Both the position numbers and the translations under genes were made by a program. From Nocardia sienata NBRC 100364 (GTDB lineage: Bacteria > Actinomycetota > Actinomycetes > Mycobacteriales > Mycobacteriaceae): DNA of 64,000 nt. Of the stretch, positions 9,113 to 17,735 are shown one piece after another; within the stretch, counting starts at the first letter, position 1, and the number at the start of each line of letters is the position of its first letter. The stretch covers positions 124,001 to 188,000 of the forward strand of contig NZ_BDBX01000004.1 in NCBI RefSeq assembly GCF_001613205.1. Direction: 5' to 3'. Below the pieces are notes generated by a model. It did not search any database, had not been told where the DNA came from, and saw only the letters and a program-made list of their open reading frames with translations.

Positions 9113-10246
9113 ATGGCGCAGCAGGCAGTGCACCCGGCGGATCCGGATTTCCCGATACTGGTGATCGGGGCCGGGCAGTCCGGTCTGTCGGCCGGGTACC
9201 ACCTGCGGCGGCACGGGCTCGTGCCCGGGCAGGATTTCCTCATCGTCGACCATGCGCCCGGCCCCGGCGGCGCCTGGCAGTTCCGCTGGCCATCCCTGAC
9301 TCTCAGTACCGTGAACCGGATACACGACCTGCCCGGAATGCCTTTCGCCGAGAACATCGATCCGGGTAGCGCCGGGTCCGAGGTTCCGGCGGCGACCGCG
9401 GTGCCGCGCTACTACCAGCGCTACGAGGAGCATTTCGAGCTCCGGGTGCGCCGGCCGGTGAGCGTGCGGGTGGTGTGCGATCGATCCGGAGAAGACGGTC
9501 TGCTGCACGCCGAGACCGACCGGGCGGGTACGCTCCGGGTCCGCGGCCTGATCAACGGCACCGGAACCTGGGAACATCCCTTCGTACCGCACTATCGCGG
9601 CGCGGAAACTTTCACCGGCCGGCAGCTGCACACCCGCGATTACCGTGGCCCGGCGGAGTTCGCGGGACAGCACGTGGTGGTTGTCGGTGGCGGAATATCC
9701 GCAGTCCAGCTGCTCGACGAGATCTCCCGGGTCACCGGCACCACCTGGGTGACACGTTCGGAACCCACCTTCCGGGAGACCCCGTTCGGCGTGGACGCGG
9801 GCCGACGGGCGGTGGCGATCGTAGAGGATCGGGTGCGCCGGGGGCTTCCGCCCGGTTCGGTGGTCTCGGTGACCGGCCTCCCGCTGGACGACCGGCTCCG
9901 GGCCGCCCGGGACCGCGGCGTCCTGCGGCGGCGGCCGATGTTCGACCATATCGAGCCCGACGGCGTGCGCTGGGCCGACGGCAGTTTCCAGGCCGCGCAG
10001 GTCATCCTGTGGGCCACAGGTTTTCGCAGTGCGCTGGACCATCTGGCCCCTCTGCGACTGCGTGGTCCGGGCGGCGGGATCACGATGAACGGCGCGCTCG
10101 CCACCCGGGTCGCGGTGGATCCGCGGATCCACCTGATCGGATACGGGCCGTCGGCCAGTACCATCGGCGCGAACAGGGCCGGGCGGGCGGCCGCGACGGA
10201 ACTCACCGGTTACCTGGGCCTGGAGCGGGGCGGTCTCCGCGATTAG
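9113..10246 (+). CDS. FAD/NAD(P)-dependent oxidoreductase (flavin monooxygenase-like)
   Basis: 377 aa. The N-terminal FAD-binding motif is VIGAGQSGLSAGYHLRR, and a second Rossmann motif VVVGGGISAVQLLDE near residue 190 should bind NAD(P)H. A third segment VILWATGF near 290 is the ATG motif of flavin-containing monooxygenases and related oxidoreductases. The pattern fits CzcO/FMO-like enzymes that oxygenate a nucleophilic or ketone substrate, though no full FMO fingerprint was found. It starts 112 nt after the kinase gene with no strong ribosome site and converges with a tetR gene; the substrate is unknown. Confidence 0.82.
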   Translation: MAQQAVHPADPDFPILVIGAGQSGLSAGYHLRRHGLVPGQDFLIVDHAPGPGGAWQFRWPSLTLSTVNRIHDLPGMPFAENIDPGSAGSEVPAATAVPRYYQRYEEHFELRVRRPVSVRVVCDRSGEDGLLHAETDRAGTLRVRGLINGTGTWEHPFVPHYRGAETFTGRQLHTRDYRGPAEFAGQHVVVVGGGISAVQLLDEISRVTGTTWVTRSEPTFRETPFGVDAGRRAVAIVEDRVRRGLPPGSVVSVTGLPLDDRLRAARDRGVLRRRPMFDHIEPDGVRWADGSFQAAQVILWATGFRSALDHLAPLRLRGPGGGITMNGALATRVAVDPRIHLIGYGPSASTIGANRAGRAAATELTGYLGLERGGLRD

Positions 10247-10288
10247 GGAAATGCGCCAGGAATACGCGACCGGCCCTTACCCGCCCGG

Positions 10289-10897
10289 TCAGCGCAGCAG
10301 ATCCGCCAGGATCCGGCGCGCGGTCGAGACCCGTTCGTGGTCGCCGAGCTGGTGGGCGGTATTCGTGGCGGCGACGATCGCGTCGATTTCGAAGGCCAGC
10401 GCGTCCGCGTTCCGGCCGGTCAGCTCGCCCAGTTCCTGAGCCTTACGGATCTCCCCGGTCAGGAACACCATCCAGTCCTCGTGGTCTGCGGCGACGGCAT
10501 CGCGGACCGGTCCCGGCCGGCTGTCGAATTCGGCGAGCACCGCGGCCCGGAAGCAACCGCCGGGAAACACCGGGTCGGTGATGTAGCCGAGCCAGCGTTC
10601 GACCAGCATGCGCACTCTGGGTAGACCGCGCGGTACGCGCAGGGCGGGCGTGATGATCTGTTCGACGAAAACGTCGCGACCGGCCCGGATCGCTGCCAGC
10701 TGAAGCGCCTCTTTCGTTTTGAACAGGGTGGCGATCCCGCTCTTGCTGATGCCCAGATCGGTTGCCAGTCTGCCCAGGCTGACGCCCGCGAGCCCTTCGA
10801 CCGACGCCACGTCGGCGGCGCGCCGTGCGATCGCCGCCCGGGATCGGGCCCCTTTGACCAGCCGTTGATCCGTGATCGCCTCCGTCATACGTCCCAT
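10289..10897 (-). CDS. TetR family transcriptional regulator
   Basis: 202 aa. The N-terminal helix-turn-helix spans about residues 30-60 (VSLGRLATDLGISKSGIATLFKTKEAL); the C-terminal half is a ligand-binding helical domain. The ATG at 10897, with GGAAG 7 nt upstream, is preferred over the in-frame ATG at 10888. It diverges from an MFS exporter across a 91-nt region holding two palindromes, the standard layout of an exporter repressed by its TetR. Confidence 0.9.
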   Translation of the reverse strand: MGRMTEAITDQRLVKGARSRAAIARRAADVASVEGLAGVSLGRLATDLGISKSGIATLFKTKEALQLAAIRAGRDVFVEQIITPALRVPRGLPRVRMLVERWLGYITDPVFPGGCFRAAVLAEFDSRPGPVRDAVAADHEDWMVFLTGEIRKAQELGELTGRNADALAFEIDAIVAATNTAHQLGDHERVSTARRILADLLR

Positions 10898-10918
10898 TCT
10901 GGCACTTCCGTCTTGTCA

Positions 10919-10958
10919 ATACGAACGATCGGTCGTATTTTCTTTACGAACGTTCGTA
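10919..10958. promoter_or_regulatory. Twin TetR operators between tetR and MFS exporter
   Basis: Two palindromes share the ACGAACG half-site: an imperfect 20-mer (10919-10938, 18 of 20 positions symmetric) and a perfect 14-mer TACGAACGTTCGTA (10945-10958). They lie between the two divergent start codons and are the likely sites for the adjacent TetR protein. Confidence 0.7.
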
Positions 10959-10988
10959 CGTTTTGTTCCCTAGGCTTCCAGGATTCTC

Positions 10989-12392
10989 ATGACCAAACCG
11001 TCCGTGCGGGCCCCCGGCCCGCAGCCCACCACCGCAAGCGGTGCCGGCGCACTTCTCCTCGCCAGTGGCGCGGCCTTCCTCGCCTTCCTCGACCTGTCGG
11101 TCGTCAATATCGCCTTCCCCTCCCTCGCCCGCGACCATCCGGCCACCTCGCCGACCACCCTTACCTGGGTGGTCAGCGGCTACGCGGTCGCGTTCGCGGC
11201 GCTGCTCACCCCGGCCGGCCGGCTCGCCGACGCAATGGGACGGCGCGCGATCTTCCTCATCGCCCTGGTGGGTTTCGCGCTCACTTCCCTGCTGTGTGGG
11301 CTGGCGCCGAACGCGAGCCTGCTCATCGCCGCACGCGCGGCCCAGGGGGCGACGGCCGCGCTCATGGTGCCCGCGGCCCTCGGCGCTCTGCTCGCCGTCA
11401 CCCCGCGCGCACGTATCGGCGGCGCCATCGCGGCCTGGTCGGCGGCCGGGGGTCTGGCCGCGGTCGTGGGACCCGCGCTCGGCGGCGCGCTGGTCGAACT
11501 ATTCGGCTGGCGCTCCATTTTCGTGATCAATGTGCCGATCGCGCTCGCCCTGGCCGGCCTGGCCTTTCGCATCCTGGCACCGGATACCGAGCAGACGCGC
11601 GGTGCCCTGCCGGACCCGGCGGGCACGATCATGGTCGCCGTGGGTCTGGGCGGGCTCGTCGCGGGACTCACCGAGGGGCAGCGCTGGGGCTGGACCGCGC
11701 CCGGCACACTCGGGGCCCTCGGCCTGGGCGCTCTGCTCACACTCGCCGCCCTGCGCCGATCCTTCCGGCACCCGAATCCCGCGCTCGCCGTGGAGCTCTG
11801 GCGGAACCGTTCGTTCGCGTTGACCAATGCCGCCTCGTTCGCGTTCGGCGCCGCCATGTTCGCGTGGCTGCTGGCCGGGCCGATGTTCCTCGACGCGATG
11901 TGGGGATATTCCGTGCTGGGGTCGGCCGCGGCGCTGAGCGTAGGCGCGGTGGCCTCGATGGTGACCGCGACGCTCACCGGCCGTCTCACCTCGCCCGGCC
12001 ACCGGCGCCGGGCCGGAGTACTCGGTGCACTGATGTTCCTCACCACGCTCACCTGGATGAGCACCGGGGCGTTCGGCTCCACTCCGGCGCTGTGGTCGGC
12101 ATGGATACCGGCCGGGATACTCGGCGGCGGCGGTGTCGGAATCGTGGTGACCGTACTGGGCGCCACCGCGGCGAACGCGTTACCGCCACACCGTTTCGCG
12201 GCCGGCATCGGGATGAACCTTACGGCGCGCCAGCTCGGCGGCGCGCTCGGTATCGCTGTACTGGCGGCGGTACTGGCCGCCCACCCCGGCGACCCGCTCG
12301 CCGGGTACCACACCCTTTTCCTGCTGTGCGCGGGCTTCGCCGCCGTATCGGCCTGCCTGATCGCCGTTCCGTCCCGACAGGAGTCGATATGA
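10989..12392 (+). CDS. MFS transporter (DHA2-like multidrug exporter)
   Basis: 467 aa with about 14 predicted membrane helices. Helix 1 contains AFLDLSVVNIAFPSL, the D-x-x-V-V-x-x-A-x-P pattern of the EmrB/QacA group; AGRLADAMGRRAIF is motif A. It diverges from the TetR gene and overlaps the following hydrolase gene by ATGA, so exporter and hydrolase are made together. Probably a proton-driven efflux pump for a TetR ligand. Confidence 0.88.
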   Translation: MTKPSVRAPGPQPTTASGAGALLLASGAAFLAFLDLSVVNIAFPSLARDHPATSPTTLTWVVSGYAVAFAALLTPAGRLADAMGRRAIFLIALVGFALTSLLCGLAPNASLLIAARAAQGATAALMVPAALGALLAVTPRARIGGAIAAWSAAGGLAAVVGPALGGALVELFGWRSIFVINVPIALALAGLAFRILAPDTEQTRGALPDPAGTIMVAVGLGGLVAGLTEGQRWGWTAPGTLGALGLGALLTLAALRRSFRHPNPALAVELWRNRSFALTNAASFAFGAAMFAWLLAGPMFLDAMWGYSVLGSAAALSVGAVASMVTATLTGRLTSPGHRRRAGVLGALMFLTTLTWMSTGAFGSTPALWSAWIPAGILGGGGVGIVVTVLGATAANALPPHRFAAGIGMNLTARQLGGALGIAVLAAVLAAHPGDPLAGYHTLFLLCAGFAAVSACLIAVPSRQESI

Positions 12393-13081
12393 CAGACCAC
12401 CACGGCCGTACCGAATCCGACGACCCGATGCTGATCTCCCCCGCCGCTGCCCGCACCCTCCTGCGCGAGGCGCCCTGGCGGCGCTACGCCGTACTCGGCG
12501 ACTCCATCGCCCAGGGCGTGGGTGAGGCGTCTGCGGGTTACCGCGAAATCGGCTGGGCCGACCGTGTCGCGGAGGTCCTCACCGCGGTGAACCCCGAAGC
12601 GGCATACCTGAACACCGGGCGGATCGGCGCCACCTCGGATCAGGTGCTCGCCGAACAGCTGGCGTCGGCGTTGCAGTTCCGGCCCGACCTTGTGCACATA
12701 TCGTGCGGCGGCAACGACCTGTTCCATCCCGGCGGCGATACCGATCGGCTGCACGCGAACCTCGAGTCACTCTTTTCCGCACTGGCCGATACCGGCGCCC
12801 AGCTGTGCGCGTTCACCGTCGCCGATGTCTGGGAGACCGAACGTATGGCGCCGATGCGGCCGATGCGGCCGCGAATGGCCGAGCTCAACGAGATCGTCCG
12901 GGACGTGGCCGTCCGCTACGACGCGGTACTGGTCGACTTCTGGGACCATCCGCTGCGGTTGCGCCCGGATCTCATGAGCGCGGACCTCATCCATTTCACG
13001 ACCAGCGGACACGCGGTCGTCGCGACGGAGATGATCCGCGCGCTGGCGGCGCGGATCTCGGCCGCCGCCGGATCGATCTGA
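12389..13081 (+). CDS. SGNH/GDSL hydrolase
   Basis: 230 aa. The catalytic Ser is Ser39 in AVLGDSIAQG (GDS motif, block I), the oxyanion Asn is in SCGGND (block III), and the block V Asp/His appear in DLIHFTTSGH. No signal peptide, so cytoplasmic. The start ATG overlaps the exporter stop (ATGA), giving strict coupling. Such esterases remove acyl groups; its link to an exporter suggests that it modifies the compound handled by the pump, which is inference. Confidence 0.88.
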   Translation: MTDHHGRTESDDPMLISPAAARTLLREAPWRRYAVLGDSIAQGVGEASAGYREIGWADRVAEVLTAVNPEAAYLNTGRIGATSDQVLAEQLASALQFRPDLVHISCGGNDLFHPGGDTDRLHANLESLFSALADTGAQLCAFTVADVWETERMAPMRPMRPRMAELNEIVRDVAVRYDAVLVDFWDHPLRLRPDLMSADLIHFTTSGHAVVATEMIRALAARISAAAGSI

Positions 13082-13637
13082 CGAGCGGCCGATCTCCGCT
13101 CCGACCGCCCGCAGCCGAACTTCTGTAAGGGATCCCCATTGTCGGCGCGACCGGTTAAGATCTGCGCCGGGCACCAGCGAGGAGGAGTAGGTACCGACGT
13201 GGGAAGCTACGGCCGTAGGTCACGGGCGCGGCGGGGGTCCGGGGCACGGGTGACCGTTCCCGAAATCACCGCGGGTCGGGGGGTCGACCGGTAAGCTCAC
13301 GCGAGCATTCGCATGTGGCCGGCCCACCGGGACAACCGGGCACCGCCACCGTCGATCTCGTCGCCGCCGCGTTCGGCCGTACCGGCCGGGCATCATCCAC
13401 ACCGCCGTCGTCCGGCGGTGCGTCACCGAAGTAATCGACCCCCGCGCGACCGCCATCGGTAGCGCGGGGGCGAGTCGCGATGTCCGGGCAACACTGCGCG
13501 GCCGGTATTTCGGCGGCGAGCACCGGGCCGGTCCCGTCCGGCCTTGTTCCGCAGACGCCGTATTTCCCGTGTATCCGCCCGAATCATGTTCTGTCCGAAG
13601 TTTGTTCAGCATCATCTGTTTCCATGAAGGAGTTCTC
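13082..13637. other. Gene-poor interval with one weak short frame
   Basis: About 550 nt without a convincing gene. One short frame, GTG 13199 to TAA 13294 (31 residues, Arg/Gly-rich, beginning VGSYGRRSRARRG), follows an AGGAGG sequence but with a long spacing of about 12 nt. It matches no family I know. The remainder presumably holds the promoter of the lipoprotein gene. Confidence 0.35.
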
Positions 13638-14228
13638 ATGTCCAGACGTTCGCCCGTGTTCCGGATCCCCGGTGTGCTGGCAGGCCTCGTTGTACTCGGC
13701 TGTGCCGTGCTGACCTTGTCGGCGTGTACCAGCGGAAACGACTCGGCGCAGAGCTCGTCGGCGAGCGCGGTATCCACGGTGCCCGGACAGAACGGAACCG
13801 ACGAGGGCGGGGATGTCGATTTCGACGCCGCCATCGGCAACTGTGTCACGCTGTCGGGAACGATGATGGACGCGGAGATCGACCACGCCGAGTGTGGTTC
13901 GGAGAATTCGAACTACAAGGTGGTCGCCAAGGCCCCCACCCAGGACGGCTGCGCGTCCGACGTCGACCAGACCTACTACGTGACCCTGGCCGGCCAGGAA
14001 CAGGGCGCGCTGTGCCTGGACATCGACTGGGTCGAAGGTCAGTGCATGACGGTTCCGTCCGGTAGCGACAGCCCGACCCACAGCCCGTGCACGCCGGGCA
14101 AGCCCGATACCGTCCACGTGCTGAAGATCCTGACCGGTACCACCGACGAATCCGGGTGCCCCGCGGAAACCACCAGCTACTACACCTACGACGAGCGCCG
14201 GCTCGTCACCTGCGTCGCCGAGGTGTAG
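13638..14228 (+). CDS. LppU-like lipoprotein
   Basis: 196 aa with ATG at 13638 and GAAGGAG five nt upstream. The signal peptide ends in a lipobox L-S-A-C with Cys30 as the lipidation site. The mature part has two similar Cys-containing halves (GNCV ... CG ... YKVVAKAP and then a CL-D-I-D-W ... QCM ... VLKIL unit), the pattern of mycobacterial LppU-type lipoproteins of unknown function. It should be anchored to the outer face of the cell membrane. It stands alone and is followed by a strong hairpin terminator. Confidence 0.8.
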   Translation: MSRRSPVFRIPGVLAGLVVLGCAVLTLSACTSGNDSAQSSSASAVSTVPGQNGTDEGGDVDFDAAIGNCVTLSGTMMDAEIDHAECGSENSNYKVVAKAPTQDGCASDVDQTYYVTLAGQEQGALCLDIDWVEGQCMTVPSGSDSPTHSPCTPGKPDTVHVLKILTGTTDESGCPAETTSYYTYDERRLVTCVAEV

Positions 14229-14253
14229 CGGCACCACGTCCGGCTACCGGCAT

Positions 14254-14285
14254 GCGTGGCCTCACCTCGGGGTGTGAGGCCACGC
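14254..14285 (+). terminator. Terminator after the LppU-like gene
   Basis: Perfect 12-bp stem (14254-14265 with 14274-14285), 8-nt loop, 26 nt past the stop codon. Confidence 0.75.
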
Positions 14286-14421
14286 GCGCCCTGCCCATCG
14301 TCGGACCGGATCTCACGGCGCTGTTCGGCGCCGACCAGCGGAGATACACTGGGATCCGCTGCTCGAATTTCGCGTTCTGTCCGATGCTCGGTGGGGGAAT
14401 GGCGCTACCAGGACTGCTGTG

Positions 14422-15138
14422 ATGGATATCCGAACAGACGAGATCGCCGACGGTGTCTACCGCTTCTCCACCTTCGTCCCCGAGGTGGGCCCCACCGGTT
14501 TCACGTTCAATCAGTTCTTCGTCGACGCCGCGGAGCCGCTGCTGTTCCACACCGGTATGCGGGCGCTGTTCCCTTCGGTTTCGGCGGCGATCGCACGAAT
14601 ACGACCCGTGGCCGACCTCCGCTGGATCACTTTCGGCCATGTGGAGGCCGACGAGAGCGGGGCGATGAATCTGTTTCTGAACGCGGCGCCGTACGCCCAG
14701 GTGGCCCACGGCGCCGTGGGCTGCCAGGTCTCGCTGGACGATCTGGCCGATCGGCTACCGCGGCGCCTGGCCGACGGCGAGATCATCGATCTCGGTGACC
14801 GCCGGATCCAGCACTTCGATACACCGCACGCGCCGCACAATTGGGAGGCGCGGGTGCTCTACGAGGAGTCGACCGGTGTCTTGTTCTGCGGTGATCTGAT
14901 GACCCAGCTCGGCAACGGACCGGCGCTCACCGGCACCGATCTGGTGGGGCCGGCCGAGGTGGCCGAGGACGTTTTTCACGCCACATCGCTGGGTCCGGCC
15001 GTACCCGCGACACTGCGCCGGCTGGCCGGGTTGCGGCCGACCACACTGGCGGTGATGCACGGTTCCAGCTTCACCGGTGACGGATCTGCCGCCCTGCGCG
15101 ACCTCGCGACGGTCTACGAGAGCCGGCTGGCGAGCTGA
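14422..15138 (+). CDS. MBL-fold metallo-hydrolase, diiron flavodiiron-like type
   Basis: 238 aa from ATG 14422 (a GTG at 14419 is an equal alternative). It has the metallo-beta-lactamase fold, but the first metal motif is H-x-E-x-D (GHVEADE) instead of H-x-H-x-D-H, the form seen in oxygen-binding diiron proteins such as flavodiiron domains. Later ligands are visible in FDTPHAPH, FCGDLMTQ and MHGSSF. No flavodoxin domain follows, so it is a stand-alone diiron domain whose electron donor is unknown. Reaction uncertain: O2 or NO reduction or hydrolysis. Confidence 0.8.
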   Translation: MDIRTDEIADGVYRFSTFVPEVGPTGFTFNQFFVDAAEPLLFHTGMRALFPSVSAAIARIRPVADLRWITFGHVEADESGAMNLFLNAAPYAQVAHGAVGCQVSLDDLADRLPRRLADGEIIDLGDRRIQHFDTPHAPHNWEARVLYEESTGVLFCGDLMTQLGNGPALTGTDLVGPAEVAEDVFHATSLGPAVPATLRRLAGLRPTTLAVMHGSSFTGDGSAALRDLATVYESRLAS

Positions 15139-15198
15139 CGGCACGTAAGGTTCGACCCGGTGCCACCGACCCGGGTGAGCCGATGCGAGAGGAACTGG

Positions 15199-15828
15199 AT
15201 GAGCGCGAACACCCCGTCGGACCGCATACGGAGCCGCTGGGAGGAACTCACCGCGGCCGACCCCGCGCATTCCGAGTGGTATGTGCAGCGGTTCCGGACG
15301 CTGGTGGCGGAAGGTCACGACATATTCGGCGAGGCGCGGTTGATCGACGCGATGCTGGGCCGGCGCGGCCGCGTACTCGATGCGGGTTGCGGACCCGGCC
15401 GCCTGGGTGGCCATCTGCACAATGCCGGCCACACGGTGATCGGTGTCGATGTCGATCCGGTACTGATCGCCGCCGCCGAGGCCGACTACCCCGGCCCCAC
15501 GTGGCTGGTCGGCGATCTCGCCGAACTGGATCTGCCTGCCCGGGGTGTCACCGCCGATTTCGATGTGATCGTCTGCGCGGGCAATGTGATGACATTCCTC
15601 GCACCGTCTACCCGGCCCGCGGTGCTGGCCGGTTTCGCCCGGCATCTGGCACCCCAGGGCCGCGTCGTCACCGGTTTCGGCGCCGGGCGCGGCTACGATT
15701 TCGCGGAATTCCGCACAGACGCCGCCGCGCAGGGTCTCACCGCCGATCTGTTGCTGTCGACCTGGGATCTGCGGCCGTTCACCGACTCCTCGGAATTCCT
15801 GGTCGCGGTGTTCTCCCGCGCGGACTGA
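15199..15828 (+). CDS. Class I SAM-dependent methyltransferase
   Basis: 209 aa, start ATG 15199 with GAGAGGA upstream. Motif I is VLDAGCGPGRLGGHL (SAM binding), followed by GVDVDPVL (acidic residue for the ribose) and VICAGNVMTFL. Small single-domain methyltransferase of the UbiE/SmtA type; the substrate cannot be told. It lies 60 nt after the MBL-fold gene on the same strand and may be cotranscribed. Confidence 0.85.
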   Translation: MSANTPSDRIRSRWEELTAADPAHSEWYVQRFRTLVAEGHDIFGEARLIDAMLGRRGRVLDAGCGPGRLGGHLHNAGHTVIGVDVDPVLIAAAEADYPGPTWLVGDLAELDLPARGVTADFDVIVCAGNVMTFLAPSTRPAVLAGFARHLAPQGRVVTGFGAGRGYDFAEFRTDAAAQGLTADLLLSTWDLRPFTDSSEFLVAVFSRAD

Positions 15829-15938
15829 GCTCCGGTAGGACCGGCGTCCTACAGCAGGGCGCCCCCCTTCGTCATCACGCAGTCATCCCGACCGCAAGAA
15901 CAGCTCTTGTGTCGCACGGGCCGGGGTTCTACGGTGGG

Positions 15939-15979
15939 TGGCACAATGTCATGGATCTGTGCCAATGATCCGTGGCACA
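15939..15979. promoter_or_regulatory. TGGCACA inverted-repeat array upstream of MpaB-family gene 1
   Basis: Three half-sites alternate in direction: TGGCACA (15939-15945), N12, TGTGCCA (15958-15964), N8, TGGCACA (15973-15979), ending 19 nt before the GTG start at 15999. This gives two overlapping palindromes that share the middle half-site. It is the likely binding site of the TetR regulator encoded just downstream (16978-17565). Confidence 0.6.
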
Positions 15980-15998
15980 AGCGCCACGGAGGTGCGCG

Positions 15999-16919
15999 GT
16001 GACCACGGAATCCGACGCGGGAATCCGCGAGGGCCTGCCGATGCCGGTCCATGAGATCTCCGACCCGCGACTGCGGCTGGGGCCCGATTCGCTGGTGTGG
16101 AAGTTCCACGGAGACATCCGCAATCTGCTCGGCTTCCAGCGGCTCGCGGGTACCGAGAACTGCATCGAACAACTCGCGCAGGGCGTCGAGGACCATTCCG
16201 TGATCTTCAGCGATTTCCTCGGCCGCGCCCGGCGCAGCGCCCCGCCCATTATGCAGACCGTCTACAGCGAGGACCCGCACGACTGGGGCCGCCGGGTGCG
16301 GGACTTCCACGGGTCCATCAAGGGCACCATCAGCGACGGTTCGCGCTATCACGCGCTCAACCCGGAGCTGTTCTACTGGGCCCACGCCACATTCGTCGAC
16401 CAGGTCCTCTATATCACCGATACCTTCATCCGGCGGCTGTCCTACGAGGAGAAGACCCAGATCTTCGAGGAGAGCAAGCTCTGGTATCAGCTCTACGGGG
16501 TGAGCGCACGTAATCAACCCCAGACCTACGAAGAGTTCCAGCAGTATTGGGCGCGGATGCTGGGCCAGTTCGTCCGCACCCGCACCATCTGGTATGCGAC
16601 CGGTTATCTCCGCACAGGGATTCCGGGTCCCGGATGGCTACCCCGGCCGTTGTGGCGGATAATCGCCGCACCGGTCGATGCCGCGCTGCGGACGGTCCTG
16701 ATCGGAACCCTGCCCCAGGAGATGCGCGAGGTGTGCGATCTTGCCTGGAACGACTTGGCGGAGAGACGGTTCCAGCGTTTCGCGGCCCTCGTACGGGCGG
16801 CGAATCCACTGTTCAACCGCCTGCCGGTCCGGGTGCTGTACACACCCTGGGCGGCGCGGGCATGGGAACGCACCGGAGTCGATCCACGCCGGATCCACAA
16901 CGGAAAGCCGAGACGGTGA
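15999..16919 (+). CDS. Oxygenase MpaB family protein (DUF2236), copy 1
   Basis: 306 aa from GTG 15999 (GGAGG about 5 nt upstream). The DUF2236 fold is helical; characterised relatives include fungal MpaB and the b-type haem latex-clearing protein. Typical segments are the N-terminal LVWKFHGDIRNLLG, HALNPELFYWAHATFVDQVL near residue 116 and YGVSARNQPQTYEEF. No signal peptide. A TetR gene follows 58 nt downstream on the same strand and an operator array precedes it. Probably an oxygenase on a lipid-like substrate; the substrate is unknown. Two related genes lie at 29.3 and 31.1 kb. Confidence 0.82.
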   Translation: MTTESDAGIREGLPMPVHEISDPRLRLGPDSLVWKFHGDIRNLLGFQRLAGTENCIEQLAQGVEDHSVIFSDFLGRARRSAPPIMQTVYSEDPHDWGRRVRDFHGSIKGTISDGSRYHALNPELFYWAHATFVDQVLYITDTFIRRLSYEEKTQIFEESKLWYQLYGVSARNQPQTYEEFQQYWARMLGQFVRTRTIWYATGYLRTGIPGPGWLPRPLWRIIAAPVDAALRTVLIGTLPQEMREVCDLAWNDLAERRFQRFAALVRAANPLFNRLPVRVLYTPWAARAWERTGVDPRRIHNGKPRR

Positions 16920-16977
16920 ACCCGGGACACGAGTCCGGTACGCGTCGACCGGCCGCCGGTTCTCGCGGCGGAGTCCG

Positions 16978-17565
16978 ATGACCCCCGAAACCGCCACCGA
17001 GTGCCGGACCGATCCACAGGTCCAGCGAATCCTGGCCGCGGCCCGATCGGAGTTCGAGCAGTACGGCGTCCGGCGTTCCACCATGGACGATATCGCCGTG
17101 CGCGCCGGTATCAGCCGCCGGACGCTCTACCGGCGGTTCCCCACCAAGGATGCGCTGTTCGAGCTCCTCGTCCTCCGTGAAACCGATACGCTGCTCGAGC
17201 AATTGGCCCGCGCGGCCGCGGGCCGCGAACCCGGCGAGGCGGTGACCGAATGTTTCACCCTCTTCTTCGAACTCCTGGAACGATCGCCGCTGGCCCGGCG
17301 CATCGTGACCAGCGAACCGGAACTGCTCCTGGGTCCCGCCGGGCGGCCACGGGGTCTGCCCATCGCGGAGGCGGGCGACCGGGTCGCGGGGACGCTGCGC
17401 CGCAGCGGTGTGACGATGCCGGAGACGGACCTGCGGGCGGTCTCCGAACTGCTGGTCCGGCTCACGTTGTCGCTGCTGCTGAACCCCGAAGGACAGCTCG
17501 ATATTTCGAATCCGGACGCGGTACGTGAGTACTCCCGCCGCTATCTCGCGCGGCTCGTGTGGTGA
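16978..17565 (+). CDS. TetR family transcriptional regulator
   Basis: 195 aa, ATG 16978. HTH at about residues 35-60: TMDDIAVRAGISRRTLYRRFPTKDALF. It is co-directional with the preceding MpaB-family gene (58-nt gap) and is the likely regulator of that operon through the TGGCACA array at 15939-15979. Confidence 0.88.
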   Translation: MTPETATECRTDPQVQRILAAARSEFEQYGVRRSTMDDIAVRAGISRRTLYRRFPTKDALFELLVLRETDTLLEQLARAAAGREPGEAVTECFTLFFELLERSPLARRIVTSEPELLLGPAGRPRGLPIAEAGDRVAGTLRRSGVTMPETDLRAVSELLVRLTLSLLLNPEGQLDISNPDAVREYSRRYLARLVW

Positions 17566-17735
17566 GCCGGATACAGCACCGCGGGACCGTGCCGAAACCC
17601 GGCCCTCGCATGGTCGCACCGTCCGGGACCGCTCCTTCGATACCGATCCGAGTACTGATACAAATACCGGCGGCCGTAGCGCACTCTATGACCGTAGAGC
17701 GGGCCACGGCCCGGCGATCGAAAGGTTGGATTCCA

